Shown: positions 46,180 through 53,344 of the stretch, in pieces
Numbering within the stretch: position 1 is the first letter of the stretch
Layout of the letters: every line of letters begins with the position of its first letter
DNA from: JACMLC01 sp963720235
GTDB taxonomy: Bacteria; Acidobacteriota; Blastocatellia; Pyrinomonadales; Pyrinomonadaceae
Direction of reading: 5' to 3'
Length of the DNA: 64,000 nucleotides
NCBI GenBank assembly: GCA_963720235.1
Contig: OY970389.1
Span: 4,340,001 to 4,404,000, forward strand
Position numbers and translations under genes: made by a program
The notes under the pieces: generated by a model
What the model saw: the letters and a program-made list of their open reading frames with translations, nothing else
Database searches by the model: none
Told to the model about the DNA's origin: nothing

Positions 46180-47286
46180 ATGCAAACAATCTCTCTATTA
46201 GTAGGAGGACGTTCAATAGAGCATGATAGTTCTCTGCATATGTTCTACTACTTACGTGAGCTTCTGATGGAAAATGATCGCGACTTGGTTCAGGTTGCTG
46301 AAGTTTATTACATTAGTTCATCAGGACTCCTTTACAAGCATGACGTATCGACAGCCGCAGATATTCCTTGTTCTGAAGAGGGACTTAAGGATGTTCAACA
46401 GTTAGACTTGAGTTTACTACCCCATTATCTGAAATTGGGCGGCCATTTTGTTTTTTCGCTGCTTCAAGGTACTGAAGGGGAAGATGGTCATTACCAAGGA
46501 ATTGTGAATGCGTTAGATATTCCGAGTAATTTTGGCTCTGTATTTTCCTCGGCGGTGAGTATGCACAAGTGGAACCAAGCTCTTATCGGAAATACTGTGC
46601 TCACAGATCAACTCACTTCGATAGATACTGTAATTTTAACTTCCTCTCCCTCTGATAGAGATATAAATAAAACGGTCACCTACTTCGCGGGTCGCCCCTG
46701 TGTGCTAAAACCAAATGGACTTGGGGTTTCAGCTTTCTCTAAACCAGTAGACCATCTTACAGAGGATATTCTCGACGATTTCGCACAGCAAGTCGCTCCA
46801 TACGATAACAGGATATTAGTGCAAGAGCGCATTTTTGGTAGAGAGTTAAGTTGTGGGTGCGTACAAGCCGAGCAATCATTAATCGCATTGCCTGTAATGG
46901 AGCTACATGTCCCTTCGGGGTTTCTTAGCCAATCTGCAAAATTTAATAACGGAGGCTATTCTTATTCTTTCTTGCCCGATAGTGATGAGTTTGCAGAGCG
47001 ATTGTCAGCGATTAGCCTTGAACTGTTTAAGTTTATGGATTTTGATACTGCCTGCCGTTTTGATTATATGGTATCAAAAGAAGGCAATATTTATCTTCTG
47101 GAAGCAAATTCCAAGCCCGGATTAACAGAAGAAAGTCACTACACCCTTATGTTGGATAGAGCCGGGTATTCATTAATTGATCTAATTAAATTTACCATTC
47201 AAAATGAGGCGCGTCGTTTTAGACCTAAGACTGAACTTCGGTACGATGTAAACCAAGTCTTTGTCGAAAAAAATCCTAATACATAA
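46180..47286 (+). CDS. D-alanine-D-alanine-ligase-like ATP-grasp enzyme
   Basis: This 368-residue ATP-grasp protein is related to Ddl. The N-terminal motif GGRSIEHDSSL and the loop EGEDGHYQG match Ddl (GGxSxEHxVSL, GEDGxxQG). The ATP-binding Lys (CVLKPNG) and Glu (QERIFGREL), and the magnesium ligands in CRFDYMV and YLLEANSKPGL, are kept. The usual GSSVGV loop reads GLGVSAF. It should join two amino-acid-like substrates using ATP, but need not make D-Ala-D-Ala; island location argues against the housekeeping cell-wall role. AAAGGAG precedes the ATG. Its base composition is clearly more A+T-rich than that of host genes. The IS256-type insertion begins 30 bases after its stop. Confidence 0.75.
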   Translation: MQTISLLVGGRSIEHDSSLHMFYYLRELLMENDRDLVQVAEVYYISSSGLLYKHDVSTAADIPCSEEGLKDVQQLDLSLLPHYLKLGGHFVFSLLQGTEGEDGHYQGIVNALDIPSNFGSVFSSAVSMHKWNQALIGNTVLTDQLTSIDTVILTSSPSDRDINKTVTYFAGRPCVLKPNGLGVSAFSKPVDHLTEDILDDFAQQVAPYDNRILVQERIFGRELSCGCVQAEQSLIALPVMELHVPSGFLSQSAKFNNGGYSYSFLPDSDEFAERLSAISLELFKFMDFDTACRFDYMVSKEGNIYLLEANSKPGLTEESHYTLMLDRAGYSLIDLIKFTIQNEARRFRPKTELRYDVNQVFVEKNPNT

Positions 47287-47315
47287 TATTAACCCGGATC
47301 GGGAGCTATTGAGAT

Positions 47316-48609
47316 TCTGTGTAAGTGGCGATAATCAATCTTTAGTCTCGAAAGGACGAATAGATTATGCCACCAATTAGACCTGAACTGCTTGATGAAC
47401 GGCTGAAAGACTATCAGAAGCCGGACGATCTGCTTGGTCAAGACGGCCTTCTTCAGCAACTTACTAAGGCTCTCGTCGAGCGTGCTCTCGATGGAGAACT
47501 GACTCACCACCTCGGCTACGAGAAGCACGACGCCGCCGGTGACAACTCCGGCAACTCTCGCAACGGCGCCACCCCGAAGACCCTGCGCGGTAAGCGCGGT
47601 CAAGTCCAGATCGCTGTTCCGCGTGACCCTGCTTCTGAGTTCGAACCATAGCTCGTCAAGAAGAATCAGACGCGCTTCGACGGCCTCGATGAGAAGATCA
47701 TCTCACTATACTCGCGCGGCATGACACAGCGTGAGATTCAAGGTCACTTGGAAGAGATTTATGGCGTGGAAGTCTCGCCCTCTTTGATCTCGACCGTCAC
47801 TGACGCGGTACTCGATGAAGTCCGAGCCTGGCAGTCTCGCCCGCTCGATGCCGTCTATCCGATTCTTTATCTCGATGCTTTGCAGGTCAAAGTGAAGAGT
47901 CAAGGCAGAGTCTCTAACAAAGCGATTTACCTTGCGTTCGGCGTCAATCTCTCCGGCCTCAAGGAAGTCTTAGGGATGTGGGCAGCGGACACAGAAGGCG
48001 CGAAGTTCTGGATGCAGATCGTCACGGAGTTGAAGAACCGGGGAGTGCAAGACATCTTCATCGCGTGTGTGGATGGCTTGAAGGGCTTTCCTGAAGCGAT
48101 CGAAGCGGTCTATCCACAAACACAGGTGCAACTGTGCATGGTGCATCTGGTGAGGCACTCACTTTCTTATGTCTCGCACAAAGATCGCAAACAAGTGGTG
48201 ATTGATCTGAAGATGATCTATCACGCTGCGACTTTGGAAGAAGCCGAGCGCCAACTCGATCAGTGTGCTGAGACGTGGGACGAAAGCTATCCGGTGATTG
48301 CCAGATCAGCGCGCTCGAACTGGTCGAGAGTGGTGCCGATGTTTGGCTATCCGAGCGAGATTCGCCGTGCGGTCTATACCACCAATACAATCGAGTCATT
48401 GAATATGACGTTACGCAAAGTGAGCAAGAATCGGTCGCTGTTTCCGTCTGATGAGGCTGTCTTCAAGTTGCTGTATCTGGCATTGAGAAATATCAGCAAG
48501 AGGTGGACAATGCCGATCCGTGAATGGAGCGCAGCAATGAATCAGTTTGCCATACTGTTTGAAGGGCGAGTGCCGATGGGCGGACTCACTCAAAACTCAC
48601 TTACACAGA
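47316..48609. mobile_element. IS256-family insertion sequence
   Basis: Inverted end cores TCTGTGTAAGTG (47316-47327) and CACTTACACAGA (48598-48609) bracket one IS256-type transposase gene. The true tips may extend a few bases further, and no target duplication could be identified. It is more GC-rich than the island genes beside it, so it has a separate origin. Confidence 0.75.
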
Positions 48610-48617
48610 CTGCTTAG
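47367..48617 (+). pseudogene. IS256-type transposase interrupted by a nonsense codon
   Basis: The frame runs from the ATG at 47367 (DDLLGQDGLLQQLTKALVERALDGELTHHLGY) through the mutator-type DDE domain to 48617. Asp in YLDALQVK, Asp in CVDGLKGFPEAI and Glu in TNTIESLN are the expected DDE residues. A TAG at 47649-47651 interrupts it in SEFEP*LVKKNQTRFDG; relatives have Gln (CAG) there, so a single C-to-T change explains it. The downstream part has a possible restart (MTQREIQGHLEE at 47721) but would lack the N-terminal DNA-binding region. It should be inactive unless the stop is suppressed. Confidence 0.85.
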
Positions 48618-48771
48618 AACCTCCCATTTGTCCTATCAAAAAGCACCTTTTATTCACCAAAGATTATTCTATATTTTAATCAGGAAGCCAAAGTAGTTAC
48701 AAACTTTAAAGACAATGGATTATACAAAATAGCAGATATTGACTTCAGCCGTCATGCTCTTACTTGCTTTT

Positions 48772-48825
48772 GCATTTAATGCTCAATGTTTCGCAATTAA
48801 TGCTCTAGCAATTTGTACTTAATGT
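48772..48825. repeat. Three GCATTAA-type sites spaced 21-22 bases (inner right end)
   Basis: GCATTTAATGC (48772), GCAATTAATGC (48793) and GTACTTAATGT (48815) are regularly spaced at two helical turns; a fourth GCATTTAATGC is at 48860. They differ from the outer GCATAAARTG sites, which supports two element types. They lie within the 499-base gap after the transposase remnant. Confidence 0.65.
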
Positions 48826-49040
48826 TCCAACTGACACTCGCCCCCCACAAAATACCATTGCATTTAATGCTTTCCTCACATTGCGTTCTCTGGCTTAGAA
48901 ATGCCTAGTCTCTATATTCGAATTTTCCCATTTTATGTCCGAAGGATTTCATTTTATGCCCGACAAATATCACTTTATGCCCGAACCTACAACCTTAAAG
49001 AGACACACTAAAGACTGCTAAAATAGCTTTTCCGGCCTTG

Positions 49041-49060
49041 CTGAATGAATGCTCATTCAG
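49041..49060. promoter_or_regulatory. FadR/TetR-like operator before the beta-oxidation operon
   Basis: The palindrome CTGAATGA-ATGC-TCATTCAG has perfect 8-bp arms. It closely matches the operator known for the TetR-family FadR of Bacillus (TGAATGAMTANTCATTCA), which releases DNA on binding long-chain acyl-CoA. It lies 57 bases upstream of the first fad gene, beginning 45 bases after the island's target duplication, so this control survived the insertion. The repressor gene is not in the window. Confidence 0.75.
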
Positions 49061-49116
49061 TTATGATGACTTTTCTCGCAATAGACCCTCTTGGAAGGAA
49101 AGGTTTTCACTCTCTT

Positions 49117-51528
49117 ATGTATCGGATTGAAAAGGCTGCTGTCCTGGGCGCGGGTACGATGGGCGCGCAGATTGCCGCGCACCTGGCGAATGCAGGCATC
49201 CCCGCACTGCTCTTGGATATTGCGCCGCGCGAATTGACGAAGGAAGAAGAGGCCAAAGGCTTGACCTTGGAATCAAAGCAGGTGCGCAATCGCATCGCGC
49301 AGGCCGGACTGGATGCCGCGAAGAAGGCCAAGCCAGCAGCTTTCTTCACGCCCGAACGTGCCGCGCTTGTCTCTGTCGGCAACTTTGATGACGACATGCA
49401 GCAGTTAAAGAATTGCGATCTTGTCATCGAAGCTGTCGTCGAAAATCTGGAAATCAAGCGCAGTCTCTTTGAGCGCGTCGAGCAGCATCGCAAGCCCGGC
49501 TCAATCATCGCCTCGAACACGAGCGGCATCCCGATTCGCTCTCTCGCAGAAGGTTTTTCAGAAGACTTTCGCGCATACTTTTTAGGCGTCCATTTTTTCA
49601 ACCCGCCGCGCTACATGAAGCTGGTTGAAATTATTCGCACGGAATGGACGAAGCCGGAAGTCTCCTGCTTTATGTTTGGATTTCTGGACCAGAGATTAGG
49701 CAAGGGCGTGGTCGCAGCGAAAGACAGGCCCAATTTCATAGCCAATCGCATAGGCACTTTCGGCGCGCTCGTGACCATGAAGACGATGCTGGAAGAGGGT
49801 TATTCGATTGAAGAGGTGGACAAGATGACGGGCGTTGCGGTCGGTCGTCCGAAGACCGCCACGTTCCGCACGTTTGACCTCGTCGGCCTAGATGTCTTCG
49901 GACACGTTATCAAAAATCTTTTCGAGAATCTGCCGGAAGACGAAGAGCGCGAAGTCTTCATTGCGCCGGAGTTTTTAACCCAAATGATTGGTCGCGGAAT
50001 TTTGGGCAACAAGACGAAGGGCGGTTTTTATAAGCGGCAGAAGGGCGAAGGCGAGAAGCAGGACATCTGGACTCTGGATGTGGCTTCGCTCGAATACAAG
50101 CCTGCGGAGAAAGTGAAACTGCCCGCGCTCGACATGGCGAAAAATATTGAGAACACGCCGGAGCGCATCAAGGCTTTGGTCTGGGGCAAGGAGAGGGCTG
50201 GCGCGTTTCTATGGAAAACTTTTTCGCGCACGCTGCGTTATGCGGCCAGCCGTATCCCTGAGATTGCAGACACAGTGGTTGATGTTGACCGCGCGATGAA
50301 GTGGGGCTTTAGCTGGGAGCTTGGCATTTTTGAATCCTGGGATGCGATTGGAGTTGAAAAGTCTGTCGCGCGCATGAAGGAAGAGGGCCAGAGCATTCCA
50401 GAAAATGTGCAGAAGATGCTCGACGCGGGCGCGAAATCTTTTTACAAGGAAGAGCAGGGCCAGAAATTTTATTTCGACTTTGCTTCCGGCGAGTATGTGC
50501 CGCTCGCAGAGATGCCGGGCGTCACCATTCTCAAATCAGTTAAAGATAGAACGGGCGTGATTAAGAAAAATGCTGGCGCGTCGCTTGTTGATTTGGGCGA
50601 CGGGGTGGCGTGTCTAGAGTTTCATTCAAAGATGAATGCCATCGGCGGCGATACTTTGCAGATGTTGAAGCAATCGCTGGCCGAAGTGGAAAAGAATTTT
50701 GTCGGCATGGTCGTCGGCAATCAAGGCACAAACTTTTCAGTCGGCGCGAATCTGATGCTGCTCCTTTTGGAAGCGCAGGAAGAGAACTGGGAAGAGATAG
50801 ACATGATTGTGCGCGCGTTTCAGAACGCGACGATGAGTTTGCGCTATTCCGCAAAGCCTGTCGTGGTCGCGCCGTTTCAGATGACGTTCGGCGGCGGGTG
50901 CGAGATGGTCTTGCATGCAGACCGCGTGCGCGCAGCATCGGAGACTTACATGGGTCTTGTAGAAGTCGGAGTGGGTTTGATTCCGGCTGGCGGCGGGACG
51001 AAAGAGATGACTTTGCGCGTGCTCGATTCGATTCCGCAGGGCGTGACGGACGCAGACCCGTTCCCGTTTATCAAGCGCGCGTTTGAAACCATCGCACTCG
51101 CAAAGGTCGCAACCTCTGCTGAAGAAGCGCGTGCATTCGGATTTCTCTCGGCGGACGATTCCATCTCTATGAACAGCGACCGCTTGATTGCGGATGCCAA
51201 GCAGGAAGTGCTTTCGCTGGCCGCGACTGGTTATGTACAGCCGCAACAGCGCACGGATATTCTCGCGCTTGGCATGCCCGCGCTTTCTACTTTGAAGCTC
51301 GGCATACATCAAATGGTGCGCGGCGGTTTTATCTCTGAATACGACGCGCTGATTGGCACGAAGCTGGCGCGCATCCTGACGGGCGGCGATTTGAATCATC
51401 CGACAAAAGTTTCAGAGCAATACCTGTTAGACCTTGAGCGCGAGGCGTTCCTCTCTTTGTGCGGCGAGCGCAAGACGCAGGAGCGCATCGGCCACATGCT
51501 CAAGACAGGCAAACCTTTGCGCAACTAG
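49117..51528 (+). CDS. fadN: 3-hydroxyacyl-CoA dehydrogenase / enoyl-CoA hydratase (FadN type)
   Basis: This is an 803-residue bifunctional beta-oxidation enzyme. The dehydrogenase part comes first (NAD motif VLGAGTMGAQIAAHLANAG; ANRIGTFGALVTMKTMLEEGYSIEEVDKMTG), and a crotonase-like hydratase domain follows at about residues 470-720 (KMNAIGGDTLQML...QMTFGGGCEMVLHADRVRAASETYMGLVEVGVGLIPAGGGTKEM). This order matches FadN (YusL) of Bacillus, not proteobacterial FadB. The ATG at 49117 fits the NAD-domain start; an earlier ATG at 49045 lies within the operator palindrome and is unlikely. It leads an operon with thiolase and acyl-CoA dehydrogenase. Confidence 0.9.
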   Translation: MYRIEKAAVLGAGTMGAQIAAHLANAGIPALLLDIAPRELTKEEEAKGLTLESKQVRNRIAQAGLDAAKKAKPAAFFTPERAALVSVGNFDDDMQQLKNCDLVIEAVVENLEIKRSLFERVEQHRKPGSIIASNTSGIPIRSLAEGFSEDFRAYFLGVHFFNPPRYMKLVEIIRTEWTKPEVSCFMFGFLDQRLGKGVVAAKDRPNFIANRIGTFGALVTMKTMLEEGYSIEEVDKMTGVAVGRPKTATFRTFDLVGLDVFGHVIKNLFENLPEDEEREVFIAPEFLTQMIGRGILGNKTKGGFYKRQKGEGEKQDIWTLDVASLEYKPAEKVKLPALDMAKNIENTPERIKALVWGKERAGAFLWKTFSRTLRYAASRIPEIADTVVDVDRAMKWGFSWELGIFESWDAIGVEKSVARMKEEGQSIPENVQKMLDAGAKSFYKEEQGQKFYFDFASGEYVPLAEMPGVTILKSVKDRTGVIKKNAGASLVDLGDGVACLEFHSKMNAIGGDTLQMLKQSLAEVEKNFVGMVVGNQGTNFSVGANLMLLLLEAQEENWEEIDMIVRAFQNATMSLRYSAKPVVVAPFQMTFGGGCEMVLHADRVRAASETYMGLVEVGVGLIPAGGGTKEMTLRVLDSIPQGVTDADPFPFIKRAFETIALAKVATSAEEARAFGFLSADDSISMNSDRLIADAKQEVLSLAATGYVQPQQRTDILALGMPALSTLKLGIHQMVRGGFISEYDALIGTKLARILTGGDLNHPTKVSEQYLLDLEREAFLSLCGERKTQERIGHMLKTGKPLRN

Positions 51529-51546
51529 AAAGGAGTGTCAGCTTTT

Positions 51547-52176
51547 ATGTCCACACACGCGGCTCTCAACGCTACGGAAGCGCAGGCGAATGCAAGAACA
51601 GTCTCTGCAAACAACGAGCTCGACAGTTTACTCGCGGAGGTCAAAGCTGTCGCAGATGAAGCGCGCAAAGAGTTCGGGCATCTGACGGCGCAGCAGCTTA
51701 ACTGGAAACCGTCTGCGGATGAGTGGAGCATCGGACAGTGTTTCGACCATCTGATTAAGACCAATGAAACTTTTTACCCGGATGTCGCGCGGCTCATACG
51801 CGGCGAAAAGCGCAAGACATTCTGGGAGCGCGTTCCCCTTCTCTCAAACTTCTGGGGCAGCATGATTATCAAACGCGCGCGGCCAGACGCGACCACGAAA
51901 TCAAAAGCTCCGAGAGTTTTCATGCCATCCAGCAGCGAGATTGACGGCGGCGTTATCGAAAAATTTGTCGCGCATCAGGACGAGTTGATAGAGAAATTAA
52001 AGGCGACTGAAAAGCTGGACTTGCGCCGCACGAAAGTCACATCGCCCGTGGCGAAGTTCGTCACCTATAGCCTGATGGATGCTTACACGATTCTGGTCTT
52101 TCACGAACGGCGGCACTTCATGCAGGCCGAGAGAGTTTTACAGGCAGAAGGTTTTCCCAGCTCTCAAGACAATTAA
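51547..52176 (+). CDS. DinB-family protein
   Basis: A 209-residue four-helix-bundle protein of the DinB/DUF664 superfamily. The metal-binding histidines expected of the fold are visible in QCFDHLIKTNE and in LVFHERRHFMQAERVL. Members are thiol-dependent transferases or metal hydrolases, and most are uncharacterised. AGGAG at 51531-51535 favours the ATG at 51547 over the GTG at 51535. It sits between the fadN-type gene and the DUF4442 gene, so it is expected to share fatty-acid-dependent control; a role in thiol or acyl-thioester handling is only a guess. Confidence 0.75.
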   Translation: MSTHAALNATEAQANARTVSANNELDSLLAEVKAVADEARKEFGHLTAQQLNWKPSADEWSIGQCFDHLIKTNETFYPDVARLIRGEKRKTFWERVPLLSNFWGSMIIKRARPDATTKSKAPRVFMPSSSEIDGGVIEKFVAHQDELIEKLKATEKLDLRRTKVTSPVAKFVTYSLMDAYTILVFHERRHFMQAERVLQAEGFPSSQDN

Positions 52177-52214
52177 GAAGGATTTGAAAATTCAAGAGAT
52201 TAAATCACTCAACC

Positions 52215-52314
52215 CTTAGCGAGCTTGTCTTTTATCTTCGCGCCACCAGCGAGAACCGTTCGTTGCTGTTTCGCGCAAAGGCGCAAAGAAAAGAAAGACA
52301 GAAAGCTCGCTAAG
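52215..52314. repeat. CGCAAAGGCG-containing inverted repeat with CTTAGCGAGCTT arms (copy 6)
   Basis: Perfect 12-bp arms (52215-52226, 52303-52314) enclose GTTCGTTGCTGTTTCGCGCAAAGGCGCAAAG. The loop sequence recurs inverted in the element at 57511-57613, so the two form a sub-family. It lies inside the fad operon. Confidence 0.85.
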
Positions 52315-52328
52315 AAGAGTTTAAGTGA

Positions 52329-52844
52329 ATGCCTGAATCGCTTAAAACCAGAATGCTGCGCTGGCGTTTCAATTTCTTCCCGGCTTACAGGGGAACGGGC
52401 GGGCGCATCACATACATGGCAGATGATTTTCACGAGATACGCATCAAGCTGCCTTTGAATTGGCGCACGCGCAACTATGTCGGGACAACTTTTGGCGGCA
52501 GCCTCTATGGCGCGGTTGACCCGCTCTACATGGTGATGCTCATCAAGATTCTGGGCAGCGGCTATATCGTCTGGGACAAGGCCGCGACGATACGTTTCAA
52601 GCGACCGGGCCGCGAAACTCTTTATGCCAGGTTTGTCATCGAGCCGGATGAGATTGAGTTTATTAAAGACGAGTTGACGCGCAACAAATCCATTGAGCGT
52701 GTCTATCAAGTGAATCTGGTGGACCAGAATGGAAAGGTTCACGCGGAAGTGTTGAAGACGCTTTACATCGCGCAGAAAAGGGCGGCGGAAGTTTTGGGCG
52801 TCAAAGCGGAAGCAGGCATCGCCGCAGCAGCAGGCTCAATCTAA
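52329..52844 (+). CDS. DUF4442 hotdog-fold protein (possible acyl-CoA thioesterase)
   Basis: This 171-residue protein matches the DUF4442 family (RTRNYVGTTFGGSLYGAVDPLYMVMLIKILG; YIVWDKAATIRFKRPGRETLYARF), a hotdog-fold group related to thioesterases. In a beta-oxidation operon a thioesterase or acyl-CoA-binding role is reasonable, but the sequence gives no certain catalytic residue. It ends 8 bases before the YbaK gene and is clearly cotranscribed with it. Confidence 0.8.
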   Translation: MPESLKTRMLRWRFNFFPAYRGTGGRITYMADDFHEIRIKLPLNWRTRNYVGTTFGGSLYGAVDPLYMVMLIKILGSGYIVWDKAATIRFKRPGRETLYARFVIEPDEIEFIKDELTRNKSIERVYQVNLVDQNGKVHAEVLKTLYIAQKRAAEVLGVKAEAGIAAAAGSI

Positions 52845-52852
52845 AGAGAGAG

Positions 52853-53335
52853 ATGGATTATCCGATTACTCCGGCTATACGCCTTCTGCGCGCACGGAAA
52901 GTTGATTTCAAGCCGCATCTATACTCTTACGAAGAGCACGGTGGCACAAAGCGTTCGGCAGAGTTGCTAGGCGTTGAAGAGCATGCTGTCGTTAAGACTT
53001 TGATTTTTGAAACGGATGCGCGCAAGCCTTTCATCGTGCTCATGCATGGCGATTGCACAGTCTCTGCAAAGCAACTCGCGCGCACGTTGCAGGTCAAAAG
53101 CGTCGAGCCGTGTGAGGTTGAGCGCGCACAGAAATTGACAGGCTACATGGTCGGAGGCACAAGCCCATTCGGGACGCGCACGCGTTTGCCTGTGTATGCG
53201 GAAAAAACTATTTTCGAGTTGCCTTTGATTTATATCAATGGCGGCAAGCGCGGCTTTCTCGTAGAGATTGCGCCGCGCGTTTTGAAGGAACTGCTGGAAG
53301 CAGTTGAAGTAGAAGTCGCAATCGAAGATTTTTAG
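52853..53335 (+). CDS. ybaK: YbaK/EbsC-family Cys-tRNA(Pro) deacylase
   Basis: A 160-residue trans-editing domain that clears cysteine wrongly attached to tRNA-Pro. The family pattern is complete: TPAIRLLRARKVDFKPHLYSYEEH, the conserved Lys in AVVKTLIFE, VSAKQLARTLQVKSVEPCEVERAQKLTGYMVGGTSPFGTR, and INGGKRGFLVEI. AGAGAGA precedes the ATG at 52853. It has no known link to fatty-acid oxidation, so its place here is probably a matter of convenience for transcription. Confidence 0.88.
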   Translation: MDYPITPAIRLLRARKVDFKPHLYSYEEHGGTKRSAELLGVEEHAVVKTLIFETDARKPFIVLMHGDCTVSAKQLARTLQVKSVEPCEVERAQKLTGYMVGGTSPFGTRTRLPVYAEKTIFELPLIYINGGKRGFLVEIAPRVLKELLEAVEVEVAIEDF

Positions 53336-53344
53336 GGGACACAT

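Larger units (their letters stand above)
40374..48836. mobile_element. Candidate inner island nested in the outer element
   Basis: The left end TGACAG and the inverted right end TGTCAG differ by one base and are flanked by CTCGC on both sides (40369-40373, 48837-48841). The right end carries GCATTAA-like sites at 48815, 48793 and 48772, spaced 21-22 bases, as expected for transposase-binding sites of Tn7-like elements. If correct, the outer element is only about 0.4 kb and this inner island brought the genes. The left end shows no matching site array, so this is tentative. Confidence 0.4.
40137..48991. mobile_element. 8.9-kb mobile island with inverted ends, repeated end sites and 5-bp target duplication
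   Basis: Both ends begin TGTAGGTTCG, then one variable base, then GCATAAAGTGA, in inverted orientation. The 5 bases ACCTT flank the island on both sides (40132-40136, 48992-48996). Three GCATAAARTG-type sites lie near each end: 40148, 40203, 40226 on the left and 48929, 48950, 48971 on the right, the right ones spaced 21 bases. Such repeated end sites and 5-bp duplications are known from DDE elements of the IS21 and Tn7/Tn402 groups. No such transposase gene is inside, so the element is non-autonomous or has lost it. The cargo is visibly richer in A+T than the flanking genes. Confidence 0.8.

Noticed and set aside
45889..46185. Minus-strand frame of 98 codons in the STAND-ligase gap
   Set aside because: It overlaps the start of the ligase gene, lacks a ribosome site and shows no recognisable pattern; open frames are common in A+T-rich DNA on this strand.
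47649..47651. Readthrough or recoding of the TAG in the IS256 transposase
   Set aside because: Nothing suggests a recoded TAG, and a single C-to-T change in a Gln codon is the simple explanation.
48772..48980. Regularly spaced short repeats resembling a CRISPR array
   Set aside because: The repeats are only 10-11 bases, vary between copies and are spaced 21-22 bases; they mirror sites at the other end of the island, so they are transposon end sites.
49045..49116. Upstream start for the FadN-type gene
   Set aside because: The ATG lies within the operator palindrome and adds 24 residues not expected before the NAD-binding domain.
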